Shown piece after piece: positions 36,026-47,303 of a stretch of 64,000 nt of DNA (positions are counted from its first letter, which is position 1; every line of letters starts with the position of its first letter). The notes beneath the pieces were generated by a model. The model had not been told where the DNA came from. It did not search any database and worked only from the letters and a program-made list of their open reading frames with translations. The stretch comes from Candidatus Contendobacter odensis Run_B_J11 (lineage in GTDB: Bacteria; Pseudomonadota; Gammaproteobacteria; Competibacterales; Competibacteraceae). The stretch lies in contig NZ_CBTK010000298.1 in assembly GCF_000531125.1 (NCBI RefSeq), positions 27,345 through 91,344 on the forward strand, written 5' to 3'. The position numbers were made by a program, and so were the translations under genes.

Positions 36026-38194
36026 CTAATACTCCACCCTGGTGTAGATTTTCTCAGCCGCCTGGCGCGCATCGCGCAGCGTGTGAATGCCGTGAGCCGC
36101 CAGTAGCGGAATCATCCGCAGAAAAATTTCGCCCGTGACCAGGGCATCCCCTAACGCAGTATGTCGGGCGACGATAGTGACGCCCAGCCGCTCGGCAATG
36201 GCTTCCAGCGCATGAGATTCCTGGTGGGGATGCAGCACTTCCGACAGCAGCAAGGTATCCAGCACCGGTTGGGTAAAACGAATACCCGTCCGGGCTTCCT
36301 TCAGTTGCAGAAAGCGCAGATCAAACGCGGCGTTATGACCCACCAGCACAGTGTCAGCGCAATACTCATGGAACTGGGGCAACACCTCATCAATCACGGG
36401 TTGCCCGCGTAACATCTGGTTGGAAATACCGTGAATCGCCTCTGATACTGCCGCAATCGGTCGTTTCGGATCGACCAACTGCTCGTAGGTCTCGTACCGG
36501 AGCAAGCGACTATTCACGATGCGCACTGCGCCGATAGAAATGATCTCATCTCCCGCTGATGGATCGAGGCCGGTCGTCTCAGTATCCATCACGGTGTACG
36601 TCAAATCCGTGAGCGCAACATGATCAAACTCGGTGGCGGCAGCGGTCTGCTGAAACAAATCGAAGTCGTAAAACGCAGGACGGCTTTCACCGTAACGCAT
36701 CGGGGTGTCGCGTGAGGGTCGCACCGGTTTAGCGACAGGCAAAAGGAAACGGAAGAAGGTGTGTTGTGATTCCTTCTCAGCGATGAATACAATCTCCGCC
36801 GCATGGCGTTCAGTAACATCATGCAGCGTCAGCGGGCTGTCTTCACCCCCGATGCGCATGGGATCCATCTCCCAATCATCCAGAGTTTGTTGCGACAAAA
36901 TCGGTCCCGACCAGAGCAGATCAAGCTCCACGATGCGCCCGTGCCGGGCCAGATTGAAACGGATCTCCCGTATCTCATGCTCTTGTTTCAACCGGCCCGC
37001 CAGATAGGTAAGCGCTTGAACCAGCGTGTAACTGTCCGCCTTGATCCAGATCGACTCATCGAAATTTTCCGTTGCTGAGAGGGTAGTCAAGCCCAACCGG
37101 CTTTCGATGCGCCGCCGCGCCGCCGCGATGATGTCAGCGCCCAGCATTTCTTCCAGCGGCCAGCGGGTTTTCAGCGAATCGGCGTAGTCGGTGGTCGTCT
37201 GATCGAGCTTGCCACTGAGAGCGTGTACTTCTTCACTGATGACCTGAATAAACCGATCCCGCTGTTCGCAGTTGGGGTAGCTCATTAAGGTTTCTACAGC
37301 GGCCCGGATATTCGCCAGCGCGGCCCGACTCCCTTCGGTAAAGGATTGCAACAACATATCGCGCGTGCTATCCAGATCGAAGGTGTGAGTAATGTTCTCC
37401 AGCGTCATCACGAATCCGCTAACCGTCATTGCAGGATTGGCGGGTGGTGCTGCATTAGACAGTACCGGCGCCATTCGCACCCGGATGAGTTGCCCGGATG
37501 GAGTGGTAATCACAAACTGTGAATTTAATTCAGCATCGTTTTTTTTCAGCCGTGCTTGAATGCTTTCCAGTTCATGAGCCAGCACGCTGCGATCAATCAA
37601 GGTAAAGATGGAGCGACCGAGGCCGATCAGCACGATTGAACCCGCGCTTCGCCCATTGGCTGGATTGCCAAACACTTGCCGCGCCCGTTCGTTGTAAAGC
37701 AGGATGCGCCCATCAATGTTGCACACCAGCACGCCTTGGGAGAGTTCCGACATCAATGCCGCCAGCCGATTTTTCTCCGCTTCCACTGACGACTTCGCCT
37801 GGATAATTTTAGTTTCAAAATCAAGCGCCAGCGTTTCGCTGTATTCCGCCAGCGCATTCGTCGCCTGCGCCAGACTCCTGATTTCGGAAGGTCCGGCAGC
37901 CTCGATGCGATGACTGCGGTTTGCATTGAGGATGATGCGAATCCCTTCGGCGATTTTTAGCGATCCCTTGACATAGATTTGATGGGCAATGACAAAAGCG
38001 ATGCCGAGGATCACCATGCGCAGCACCCCAAGCTCCAGGAGTAGCTCTACCCGCGAGGACAACATCGCGGAAAGGCGTTGCCGGTTTTCCGGCTCCAGGT
38101 CGTAGTACATCGCGTAGTTCGCCGCAAGTTCCAGACCCGCTACCAGTGTAAGAAAGCCGATCAGGGCAAGAAGGATTTTGAGCATTTCGTTCAC
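36026..38194 (-). CDS. Membrane sensor-like protein with PAS, degenerate histidine-kinase module and C-terminal DnaQ-type 3'-5' exonuclease
   Basis: This 722-residue protein has two transmembrane helices (about 4-26 and 56-76), a HAMP-like linker, a PAS domain (about 145-270, GVLVCNIDGRILLYNERA) and a region resembling a kinase dimerisation/ATPase module (about 275-480). Where the phosphoacceptor histidine would be, the sequence reads FTEGSRAALANI with no histidine, and the N-box asparagine is replaced (ALTYLAGRL). From about 530 a complete DEDDh exonuclease follows: DTETTGLDP, GHNAAFDLRFL and HTALGDALVTGE. It lies divergent from yjcH-actP. GTG at 38194 or ATG at 38185 may be the start. The kinase part appears to be a regulatory, not catalytic, relic (inference). 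Confidence 0.85.
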   Translation of the reverse strand: MNEMLKILLALIGFLTLVAGLELAANYAMYYDLEPENRQRLSAMLSSRVELLLELGVLRMVILGIAFVIAHQIYVKGSLKIAEGIRIILNANRSHRIEAAGPSEIRSLAQATNALAEYSETLALDFETKIIQAKSSVEAEKNRLAALMSELSQGVLVCNIDGRILLYNERARQVFGNPANGRSAGSIVLIGLGRSIFTLIDRSVLAHELESIQARLKKNDAELNSQFVITTPSGQLIRVRMAPVLSNAAPPANPAMTVSGFVMTLENITHTFDLDSTRDMLLQSFTEGSRAALANIRAAVETLMSYPNCEQRDRFIQVISEEVHALSGKLDQTTTDYADSLKTRWPLEEMLGADIIAAARRRIESRLGLTTLSATENFDESIWIKADSYTLVQALTYLAGRLKQEHEIREIRFNLARHGRIVELDLLWSGPILSQQTLDDWEMDPMRIGGEDSPLTLHDVTERHAAEIVFIAEKESQHTFFRFLLPVAKPVRPSRDTPMRYGESRPAFYDFDLFQQTAAATEFDHVALTDLTYTVMDTETTGLDPSAGDEIISIGAVRIVNSRLLRYETYEQLVDPKRPIAAVSEAIHGISNQMLRGQPVIDEVLPQFHEYCADTVLVGHNAAFDLRFLQLKEARTGIRFTQPVLDTLLLSEVLHPHQESHALEAIAERLGVTIVARHTALGDALVTGEIFLRMIPLLAAHGIHTLRDARQAAEKIYTRVEY

Positions 38195-38230
38195 GGGCAG
38201 ACCGAGAGATAGGCAGAGTTTTTTACAGCA

Positions 38231-38257
38231 TAGACAAAAGCAAGTAAGGCTTATACT
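38231..38257 (+). promoter_or_regulatory. Possible sigma-70 promoter for yjcH-actP
   Basis: TAGACA (38231-38236) and TATACT (38252-38257) resemble the -35 and -10 boxes but are only 15 bases apart, shorter than optimal. They lie 65 bases before the yjcH start within an AT-rich stretch. Weak prediction. Confidence 0.3.
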
Positions 38258-38322
38258 TTTTTACTGTCCGATCCCGTAACCTCCGGACCCCGCGTTTTCA
38301 CCACAAAAAAAGAGGAAGAACT

Positions 38323-38634
38323 ATGTCAACCGCCATCTATGAGCGGATCCGCAACAATCCGAAATTCGATATTCTCGTCGCCAAGCGCAGCCGGTTCGCG
38401 TGGACGCTGACGGCAATTGTCCTGGGTATTTACTTTGCCTTCATCATGATCGTGGCATTTAACCCCAAGTTGCTGGCCACGCCTATCTTCGCAGGCGGCA
38501 CGGCCTCCATCGCCTGGCCGATTGGCGCGGGGATGATCCTGCTGTTCTGGTTGATGACGGGGATTTATATTCGTCGCGCCAACAGCGAATTTGATGACAT
38601 CAACGCAGAGATCGTGAAGGAGGCTGTCGAATGA
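38323..38634 (+). CDS. yjcH: DUF485 inner-membrane protein (YjcH)
   Basis: This 103-residue protein has two transmembrane segments (about 25-47 and 60-82) and the family opening [20 protein letters not shown]. It is the usual partner of the acetate permease ActP and is thought to be part of or to assist the transporter. GAGGAAG precedes the ATG. The stop overlaps the actP start as ATGA, so translation is coupled. Confidence 0.93.
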   Translation: MSTAIYERIRNNPKFDILVAKRSRFAWTLTAIVLGIYFAFIMIVAFNPKLLATPIFAGGTASIAWPIGAGMILLFWLMTGIYIRRANSEFDDINAEIVKEAVE

Positions 38635-40304
38635 ATCGTGGAATACTGAAGTTTGCCGTCGCCGCGCTGGCGTTGGGCTGGATGGGGTTGGCCGTGGCCG
38701 CCCCGGATGTTGGTCAAGCTGAAAAACAGGGGCTTAACATCCATGCCATCGTGATGTTCTTCATCTTTGTGATGGCGACCCTGGGCATCACCTACTGGGC
38801 AGCCAAACGCACCAAGACCGCCAGCGACTACTACACGGCGGGCGGCGGCATCACCGGAACCCAGAATGGCTTGGCCATCGCCGGCGACTACATGTCGGCG
38901 GCCACTCTGCTTGGCCTCACCAGCATGACCTATTTCCAAGGTTTTGACGGCTATATCTACTGCATCTGTTTCTATGTCGGCTGGCCGTTCATCATGTTCA
39001 TCATGGCCGAGCGCCTCCGTAACTTGGGCAAGTTCACCTTTGCTGATATCACGTCCTATCGTTTGGATCAGCGGCAGGTTCGCACTGTCGCGGCCATCGG
39101 CTCGCTGACTGTGGTGGTGTTCTACCTGATTGCGCAGATGGTAGGTGCGGGACAGCTTATCAAGCTGCTGTTCGGTCTGGATTACTGGATCGCGGTGGTC
39201 ATCGTCGGGGTGCTGATGGTGGTCTACGTGACCTTCGGCGGCATGATCGCCACCACCTGGGTGCAGATCATCAAAGCCTGCCTGCTGCTCGGCGGCGGTA
39301 CGCTGGTGATGCTGTTGGCATTTTCCCAGTTCGGCTTCAATTTTGAGACGCTGGCGATTAAAGCGGTCGAGAATTCCAAGAAAGGTATCGCGCTCATGGC
39401 GCCGGGCGCCTTCCTCTCTGATCCGGTGACCGCAATTTCCCTGTCGCTGGGCTTGATGTTCGGCACCGCCGGCTTGCCACATATTCTGATGCGCTTCTTC
39501 ACCGTGCCTAACGCCAAGGAAGCGCGCAAGAGTGTGTTTGTCGCCACCCTTTGCGTTGGCTTCTTCTTCACCGTGGTGGCGATCATGGGCTTGGCGGCGG
39601 TCACTATCGTTGGCACCAACCCGCAATATTTCGAGGGCGGCGTTGTCGGCACCAAGCTGTTGGGCGGCAACAATATGCCCGCCATGCATCTGGCCCACGC
39701 GGTCGGCGGCAACATGATGTTGGGCTTCCTGTCGGCAGTGGCCTTCGCCACCATTCTCGCCGTCGTGTCGGGTCTGGCGTTGGCCGGCGCTTCGGCGATC
39801 TCGCACGACCTTTATGCCAATGTAATTCGCCGGGGTCAGGCAACCGAGGCTGAGGAAGTGCGCGTATCCAAGCGTTCTTCGCTGTTTCTCGGAGTGTTGG
39901 CCGTTCTGCTCGGCATCGCGTTCGAGAAGCAGAATGTGGCGTTCATGGTTGGTCTGGCCTTTGGCGTTGCTGCGTCGTGCAATTTCCCGGTGCTGATCCT
40001 TTCCATGTACTGGAAGGGGCTGACCACCCGTGGCGCAATCTGGGGCAGCATTGCCGGTTTGGTGTCAGCGGTGTTGATTGTCGTGCTGTCCAAAGCGGTC
40101 TGGGTCACCGTACTCGGCAACGAAAAAGCTCTCTTTCCGTATGAGCAACCGGCGCTGTTCTCCATGCCGCTGGCGTTCTTCATGGCGTGGCTGGGTTCAG
40201 TGACAGACAGCAGCGTCCGGGCGACCAAGGAGAAAGAGGCATTCGAGGATCAGTACGTGCGCGCTCAAACCGGCTTTGGTGCCGCTGGCGCCGCTGCCCA
40301 TTAG
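38631..40304 (+). CDS. actP: Cation/acetate symporter ActP
   Basis: This 557-residue sodium:solute symporter family protein has a cleavable-type N-terminal hydrophobic segment ending in VAAPDVG, followed by about 13 transmembrane helices. Conserved parts are [50 protein letters not shown] and [16 protein letters not shown]. It imports acetate and similar short carboxylates. It forms an operon with yjcH and ends before a strong terminator. The acs gene, often nearby, is not in the window. Confidence 0.95.
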   Translation: MNRGILKFAVAALALGWMGLAVAAPDVGQAEKQGLNIHAIVMFFIFVMATLGITYWAAKRTKTASDYYTAGGGITGTQNGLAIAGDYMSAATLLGLTSMTYFQGFDGYIYCICFYVGWPFIMFIMAERLRNLGKFTFADITSYRLDQRQVRTVAAIGSLTVVVFYLIAQMVGAGQLIKLLFGLDYWIAVVIVGVLMVVYVTFGGMIATTWVQIIKACLLLGGGTLVMLLAFSQFGFNFETLAIKAVENSKKGIALMAPGAFLSDPVTAISLSLGLMFGTAGLPHILMRFFTVPNAKEARKSVFVATLCVGFFFTVVAIMGLAAVTIVGTNPQYFEGGVVGTKLLGGNNMPAMHLAHAVGGNMMLGFLSAVAFATILAVVSGLALAGASAISHDLYANVIRRGQATEAEEVRVSKRSSLFLGVLAVLLGIAFEKQNVAFMVGLAFGVAASCNFPVLILSMYWKGLTTRGAIWGSIAGLVSAVLIVVLSKAVWVTVLGNEKALFPYEQPALFSMPLAFFMAWLGSVTDSSVRATKEKEAFEDQYVRAQTGFGAAGAAAH

Positions 40305-40350
40305 ACAAAGCTGAAACGATGGCGAAATCCGTCATCGCTAAAACGCGAAA

Positions 40351-40380
40351 GGGGAAGACCATCGGGTCTTCCCCTTTTTT
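40351..40380 (+). terminator. Intrinsic terminator after actP
   Basis: A perfect 10-bp stem, GGGGAAGACC and GGTCTTCCCC, with an ATCG loop is followed by six T residues. It lies 47 bases after the actP stop and is a textbook Rho-independent terminator. Confidence 0.93.
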
Positions 40381-40398
40381 AGTGATGACGGACTGCAT

Positions 40399-40878
40399 TC
40401 AGACCAGTGGCTTCTCCGACACGATCAAGCCGTCTTCATCGGCGTAGAGAGAATGCCCCGGGATAAAATTCACTCCGGCGAAGCGCACCGGGATATCCCG
40501 CTCGCCCACGCCGCGTTTGACGCTCTTGAGGGGATGCACCCCCAATGCTTTAACGCCGATGCCGAGTTCGGCGATAGCGCTGGAATCGCGGATGCAGCCG
40601 TTAACCACGACTCCCGACCAATCGTTTTCTTCGGCCAACTCAGCGATTTGATCGCCCAGTAACGCACAGCGTTGCGAACCACCGCCGTCCACGACCAATA
40701 CTCGACCATCACCGGGTTCTTCGAGTACGGCGCGAACCAGGGAATTATCTTCGAACACTTTCAGGGTGACAATGGAACCGCAGAACATCAATTCACCGCC
40801 GTAATCACCAAAAACCGGTTCGGCAATTTGCAGACGGTCGGAAAATTCATCGCATAAATCAGTCGTTTTGAAATCCAT
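40399..40878 (-). CDS. rraA: Ribonuclease E activity regulator RraA
   Basis: This 159-residue protein starts with [18 protein letters not shown], and contains the central [19 protein letters not shown] and the [21 protein letters not shown] motif shared with the aldolase-like HMG/CHA fold. The final [13 protein letters not shown] is also conserved. RraA binds and inhibits RNase E; relatives without this role are 4-hydroxy-4-methyl-2-oxoglutarate aldolases, which share the GxxxRD motif seen here. The ATG at 40878 gives the usual length; longer frames have no support. Confidence 0.9.
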   Translation of the reverse strand: MDFKTTDLCDEFSDRLQIAEPVFGDYGGELMFCGSIVTLKVFEDNSLVRAVLEEPGDGRVLVVDGGGSQRCALLGDQIAELAEENDWSGVVVNGCIRDSSAIAELGIGVKALGVHPLKSVKRGVGERDIPVRFAGVNFIPGHSLYADEDGLIVSEKPLV

Positions 40879-41050
40879 GGGGGCTACTCTCGCGGGTTGC
40901 AATAAGGGCGCGGAGAGTCTAGCACAACTGGGTGGGGGTCTCAGCGACCTATGATGTTTCACAGGCGCCTGGAATGAAACAGTCTCCTGCTTTGAGCTGC
41001 GAATTACTCGAAAGGAAGAAGAGAGAACTGTTCACAGCGTTGTAACAAGG

Positions 41051-41081
41051 AACCGAAGGAAAAATGAGGTTTCCTCCGGTT
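41051..41081 (-). terminator. Hairpin downstream of the sbtA-PII pair
   Basis: AACCGAAGGAAA and TTTCCTCCGGTT form a 12-bp stem with one mismatch and a 7-base loop, starting about 40 bases beyond the PII gene stop. No T-run follows on the minus strand, so termination is only suggested. Confidence 0.4.
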
Positions 41082-41119
41082 CATCATGTTGATTTAGCAC
41101 CTGTTAAAGGAGAGGGGGA

Positions 41120-41413
41120 TCAATGAATGATCCACAGGGCGTCGGATACCAGGCAAACCCCGCCAAAGCGCTTGAGTATCGGTCTAATCGCCTCCACGAT
41201 TTGCGATACTTTTTCCGCCGGGCAGGCCGTCATCACATAAGTGTTTTTGAACACATCGGTGATTTCATCGCCAGGGCGAATGCCGCGATCTCCACTGCCA
41301 GTGACATCCCGGATCACGGTATAGCCAGAGACGCCTATATTTTCGAGAGTCTTGGCGACTTTCCCAAGTCCCGTGGAGTCCATAATGATTTCAATCCGCT
41401 TAACCGGTTGCAT
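41120..41413 (-). CDS. PII-like protein associated with SbtA (SbtB-like)
   Basis: This 97-residue protein has the PII ferredoxin-like fold pattern: VKRIEIIMDSTGLGKVAKTL at the start, a T-loop region GSGDRGIRPGDEITDVFK and a final KRFGGVCLVSDALWI. It starts five bases after the bicarbonate transporter gene, the arrangement of sbtA-sbtB in cyanobacteria, where SbtB binds SbtA and senses adenine nucleotides. It is shorter than GlnB and lacks the uridylylated-tyrosine motif of canonical PII. The role as transporter regulator is inferred from context and fold. Confidence 0.8.
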   Translation of the reverse strand: MQPVKRIEIIMDSTGLGKVAKTLENIGVSGYTVIRDVTGSGDRGIRPGDEITDVFKNTYVMTACPAEKVSQIVEAIRPILKRFGGVCLVSDALWIIH

Positions 41414-41418
41414 GGGAT

Positions 41419-42474
41419 TCAGCTCCAGAAAACTTTGAGGACTGACAGGTATAAAGGCAAGCCGACGATGATATTGAATGGGAAAGTAATCGCCAGTGAC
41501 ATCGGTACATACAGGCTGGGATTAGCCTCCGGGATAGCCAGACGCACTGCGGCAGGCACGGCAATATAAGACGCGCTGGCGCACAGCACGACAAATAGCA
41601 GTGCATTACCTAGAGACATTCCCATTAAACCAGCCAAAATCATGCCTATCAAGGCATTGCCCAGAGGAATCAGAATGGCGAAGCCGACGAGAGAGGCGCC
41701 TGCTTTCCTTAAATCCTTAATACGCCGCGCTGCTACCAGTCCCATATCGAGCAGGAAAAAGGTCAAAATACCTCTAAACAGATCCTTGGTAAAAGGTTCC
41801 AATGCCTTCTCGCCAGGCCCACCTGCGCTTAACAGACCGATGACCAAACTACCAAGAATCATCAATACCGATCCATTAAAGACTGCATCCCGCAACAGTT
41901 CGGACCAGGAAAAATCACTCTGATGCTCAGAGCTGTCGCCAGATTTGCCGGCGTTGAATAGATTCGATAGCGAAGACCAGGTAAATTCAATCTGGTTTGG
42001 ACTGGTGGTCGTAAAAAGGCGATACAACAGGACGCCAATGATAATCGCCGGCGACTCCATCAAAGCCATTGCTGCTACCATGTGTCCGCCAAAAGAAATT
42101 TCCAGCTTCTGTAGAAAGGCGGTAGCGGTAATAAAAGTAACTGCACTGACTGATCCATACGTAGCGGCAATAGCCGCCGAGTCATGCACGGTTAGCTTTA
42201 ACCGGCGCGTCAAAATAAAAAAGCTGTAAAGTGGCACCACTGAAGCCATCACAACAGCCGCCAGCATGGCTGTTGCGACCTCCCAAGTCATACCGCTATG
42301 AGCCAGTTCGGTACCGCCTCTGTAGCCAATGGACATTAACAGGTACAGCGAAAAAAATTTCGCCAGTGGTTGCGGAATTTCCAGATCAGACCGCAAGAAA
42401 ACTGCCAACATGCCCAGAAAAAAGAACAGGATTGGCGGGTTAAGAAAGTTGTTTATAATCAGACTTATATCCAT
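41419..42474 (-). CDS. sbtA: Sodium-dependent bicarbonate transporter SbtA family
   Basis: This 351-residue protein has about ten transmembrane helices in two inverted halves. Matching SbtA features are PPILFFFLGMLAVFLRSDLE and SLYLLMSIGYRGGTEL at the start, AATYGSVSAVTFITA in the first half and CASASYIAVPAAVRLAIPEA in the second, the last being the mirrored substrate-binding segment. It imports bicarbonate with sodium. The adjacent PII-like gene supports the assignment. Upstream are 189 bases without features apart from AT-rich sequence. Confidence 0.88.
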   Translation of the reverse strand: MDISLIINNFLNPPILFFFLGMLAVFLRSDLEIPQPLAKFFSLYLLMSIGYRGGTELAHSGMTWEVATAMLAAVVMASVVPLYSFFILTRRLKLTVHDSAAIAATYGSVSAVTFITATAFLQKLEISFGGHMVAAMALMESPAIIIGVLLYRLFTTTSPNQIEFTWSSLSNLFNAGKSGDSSEHQSDFSWSELLRDAVFNGSVLMILGSLVIGLLSAGGPGEKALEPFTKDLFRGILTFFLLDMGLVAARRIKDLRKAGASLVGFAILIPLGNALIGMILAGLMGMSLGNALLFVVLCASASYIAVPAAVRLAIPEANPSLYVPMSLAITFPFNIIVGLPLYLSVLKVFWS

Positions 42475-42663
42475 AATTTCCCTGAGGCGTCATGGTTGTT
42501 GATTTCGATAGGCTTGGTGAAACAGGGGTAAAGCGAGATAAAAACGCTAAACCATGGGATTAGTAGATTTAATCGCAATTTTCTACTCGATCCATCCCTG
42601 CTTATTCCAAGAATAAAGATTCTATTTAGCTGATTTATTAACAGCATCCGCTGTGATGAATCG

Positions 42664-43680
42664 TTATACTTTCTCCGGCATGATTGAAGAATGATGCTCA
42701 GAAATCAACCATTTATCTCCGACCCGATGGTAGATAAATGTGTACCGCGCCCTCACTTCAGCAGGCTTGCCATCTTTGAACAGGCTGAATGTGTAAATAC
42801 CAGAGTCAATAGCAACATCATCGAATACTCGGATATTGCGCTCGTTGATGGTGCCGCGAGGCTTGAGCTGAAGAAAGTTTTCAAAATAGGCTTTTCTTTC
42901 CGCTTGATTATGCCGCACTTTGTTGGAAACGGTGGGCAGAAGAATGGCGTCATCCGCGTAGTTCTTCAATACTTCGTCAGGATTGTCGGTTTGCAATGAC
43001 GCATTCCAGCGATCAAACAGTTGGGCGATTTCCTGCTCCTGACTTTCCGGCATGGCCGACGAATGGTGTTCGACAATCAGCCATTTGTCACCAATTTTGC
43101 GATAGGCAAAGGTATAGCGTGCCCTGACCTCAACTGGAGCGCCATCCTTAACGATGCTGAAGGTATAGATGCCGGAATCAATCGCTACATCGCCACAGAC
43201 ATGAATATTGCGCTCATTGATGCGACCAACCGGTTTGAGCTGAAGAAAATGGACAAAGTAATCCTTTCTCTCTGCCTGATTATGTCGAACCTTATTGGAA
43301 ACAGTGGGCAACAGAATCGCGTCATCTGCGTAATTCTTCAGGACCAGCCCTTTCAAGGTGTAAAAATACAACATTGAAAATCAATAAGTTGAATTTAACC
43401 TTGAACCCTCTTCTTAGCCAAACCCAATGTTAGGCTGAGTCGGGTAACAGAGAATCAGCCAGTTACGTCAACCATCAACTGAGCACCTTGAAAGGGCTGT
43501 TCTTCAGGACTTCATCGGGATTGCCGGTTTGCAACGATGCATTCCAGCGATCAAAGAGTTGTGCCACTTCCTGCTCAGTGATGCTTTTTGCTGGTTTGGC
43601 GACCAGCGTTAATGCTGGAACTGAAGCAGGTTGGACGCTGGGCGCTGGAGCAGCAGTCTGATAACCCTTGATACACCTAT
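42664..43680 (-). pseudogene. Two-domain SnoaL/SgcJ-like protein gene interrupted by a 155-bp MITE
   Basis: Downstream of the insertion the minus strand encodes two nearly identical domains of about 125 residues (each with NYADDAILLPTVSNKVRHNQ, AIDSGIYTFS and GDKWL-x-EHHSS), the cystatin-like NTF2 fold of SgcJ/EcaC (DUF4440/CaMKII-association) proteins. The upstream piece (43511-43680) encodes VAQLFDRWNASLQTGNPDEV after a proline/alanine-rich lead with SVQPASVPALTLV. The repeat's second domain has the same LFDRWNASLQT-NPDEVLKNY, proving that the two pieces belong together across the insertion. The apparent start of the longer open frame lies inside the element. No start codon for the upstream part is clear, so the N terminus may also be lost. 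Confidence 0.75.
43345..43499. mobile_element. 155-bp MITE with 16-bp inverted ends and 11-bp target duplication
   Basis: The ends are CAGCCCTTTCAAGGTG (43345-43360) and its exact complement (43484-43499). They are flanked by TTCTTCAGGAC at 43334-43344 and 43500-43510. There is no coding capacity. An 11-base duplication is typical of IS4-type transposition, so a non-autonomous IS4-group derivative is a reasonable inference; no full copy is present. Confidence 0.9.
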
Positions 43681-43716
43681 TATATCCTGAAGAATAATAA
43701 TGGCATCGCAGGCCAT

Positions 43717-43740
43717 AAAAAACCGGCGAATTCGCCGGCT
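43717..43740 (-). terminator. Intrinsic terminator after argB
   Basis: On the minus strand GCCGGCGAATTCGCCGG, itself palindromic, is followed by six T residues, 26 bases past the argB stop. This ends the coaBC/dut/algC/argB direction of transcription. Confidence 0.85.
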
Positions 43741-43765
43741 TATGTTAAGGCCGCTTCTCTTGCTC

Positions 43766-46076
<2,311 letters not shown>

Positions 46077-46083
46077 ACCGGCG

Positions 46084-46545
46084 TCAGTGCCGCCCGGAAT
46101 GGCCGAAACCGCCGGCTCCGCGCTCACTGGGGGTGAATTCGGGGACGATGCTGAACGTGGCTCGCACCACCGGCACGATCACCAGTTGGGCGATGCGCTC
46201 GCCGACCGCGAGAGTGAACGGCGTTTGTCCCCGGTTCCAGCACGACACCAGTAGTTCGCCCTGATAGTCGCTGTCGATGAGTCCGACCAGATTGCCCAGC
46301 ACGATGCCGTGTTTGTGACCGAGACCAGAACGTGGCAGCACCATCGCCGCCAATTCGGGGTCGCTGAGGTGAATCGCCAATCCGGTGGAGATCAGATGGG
46401 TTTCGCCCGGCTGTACGGTCAGCGGTTCCGCCAGACAGGCGCGCAGATCCAGTCCCGCCGATCCGGCGGTGGCGTAGTCGGGCAGAGGCAGGTCACGACC
46501 CAGCCGAGGATCGAGGATTTTGAGTTCAATGGTTTGGGAGGTCAC
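46084..46545 (-). CDS. dut: Deoxyuridine 5'-triphosphate nucleotidohydrolase
   Basis: This 153-residue trimeric dUTPase has all five family motifs: [43 protein letters not shown] and the C-terminal [11 protein letters not shown]. It removes dUTP and supplies dUMP. In most relatives coaBC lies directly upstream; here a plus-strand pair of genes (46689-47296) is inserted between the two. Confidence 0.96.
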   Translation of the reverse strand: MTSQTIELKILDPRLGRDLPLPDYATAGSAGLDLRACLAEPLTVQPGETHLISTGLAIHLSDPELAAMVLPRSGLGHKHGIVLGNLVGLIDSDYQGELLVSCWNRGQTPFTLAVGERIAQLVIVPVVRATFSIVPEFTPSERGAGGFGHSGRH

Positions 46546-46688
46546 GATGCACTGGATTCTTGGGGTGGATTTTCTGTTTTCGATCCCGATTTTGCGATAA
46601 CGACCGGATCAGGTGATATTGTCATTCAATTGTTAGGCTTAATCAAAACTCGCTAGGCGATGCCTTGCTAATCTGCGGGAGTGGAACC

Positions 46689-46919
46689 ATGAAGCGCTGG
46701 AATCGGATTACTGTAAATGTAGCGATGATGAACGGCCAGCCGTGTGTGCGCGGTATGCGTCTGACCGTGCGACGGGTGCTGAAAGCGCTGACGGTCTATC
46801 CCGATTGGAATGATTTGCGGCGGGAATATCCTGAACTGGAACCGGAGGATATCCGGCAGTGCCTCGACTTCGCGGCGCAGAGCCTGGATGTCGAAATTTT
46901 TGAACTGGACGCCGCATGA
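46689..46919 (+). CDS. DUF433 protein, putative antitoxin
   Basis: This 76-residue protein has the DUF433 pattern: ITVNVAMMNGQPCVRGMRLT followed by RRVLKALTVYPDWNDLRREYP and LEPEDIRQCLDFAAQ. DUF433 proteins carry a helix-turn-helix-like fold and act as antitoxins to PIN-like proteins. The ATG at 46689 follows GGGAG. The stop overlaps the next gene as ATGA, typical for toxin-antitoxin pairs. The pair is opposite in direction to dut and coaBC around it. Confidence 0.85.
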   Translation: MKRWNRITVNVAMMNGQPCVRGMRLTVRRVLKALTVYPDWNDLRREYPELEPEDIRQCLDFAAQSLDVEIFELDAA

Positions 46920-47296
46920 TCCGGGTTCTGCTCGATCAGGGGTTGCCGCGAGGGGCTGTTCCACGGTTGCGCGAAGCCGGATGGGATGCGGTTCATGTGG
47001 GTGAAATCGGCATGAGTCGCGCCAGCGATGGCGAGATTCTCGATTACGCGAGGTGTGCGGATCGAGTAGGAATCACGCTTGATGCTGATTTTCATACGCT
47101 GCTGGTTTTGGGATCTAAAACATCGCCATCAGTGGTGCGGATTCGGATTGAAGGTTTGCAAGCCGTAGCCATGGCGGAACTATTGCTACGGATCTGGCCC
47201 CGGATTGAATCGGCTGTCCGGGAAGGCGCGCTGGTTACTGTGACTGAGCGCCATGTCCGGATCAGACGGCTAACCGTGGATTCCCACAAGCCCTGA
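46916..47296 (+). CDS. DUF5615 PIN-like protein, putative toxin
   Basis: This 126-residue protein has the PIN-like pattern of DUF5615: an initial aspartate in IRVLLDQGLPRG, then GWDAVHVGEIGMSRASDGEIL and a central ITLDADFHTLL with the conserved aspartates, followed by SPSVVRIRIEG. These acidic residues would bind a metal for RNA cleavage. It is translationally coupled to the DUF433 gene. The stop is seven bases from the convergent coaBC stop. Confidence 0.85.
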   Translation: MIRVLLDQGLPRGAVPRLREAGWDAVHVGEIGMSRASDGEILDYARCADRVGITLDADFHTLLVLGSKTSPSVVRIRIEGLQAVAMAELLLRIWPRIESAVREGALVTVTERHVRIRRLTVDSHKP

Positions 47297-47303
47297 AAAA
47301 TAA

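Noticed and set aside
38565..39806. 413-codon minus-strand open frame opposite actP
   Set aside because: Antisense to a clear symporter gene; the product is histidine/glutamine rich without domain features.
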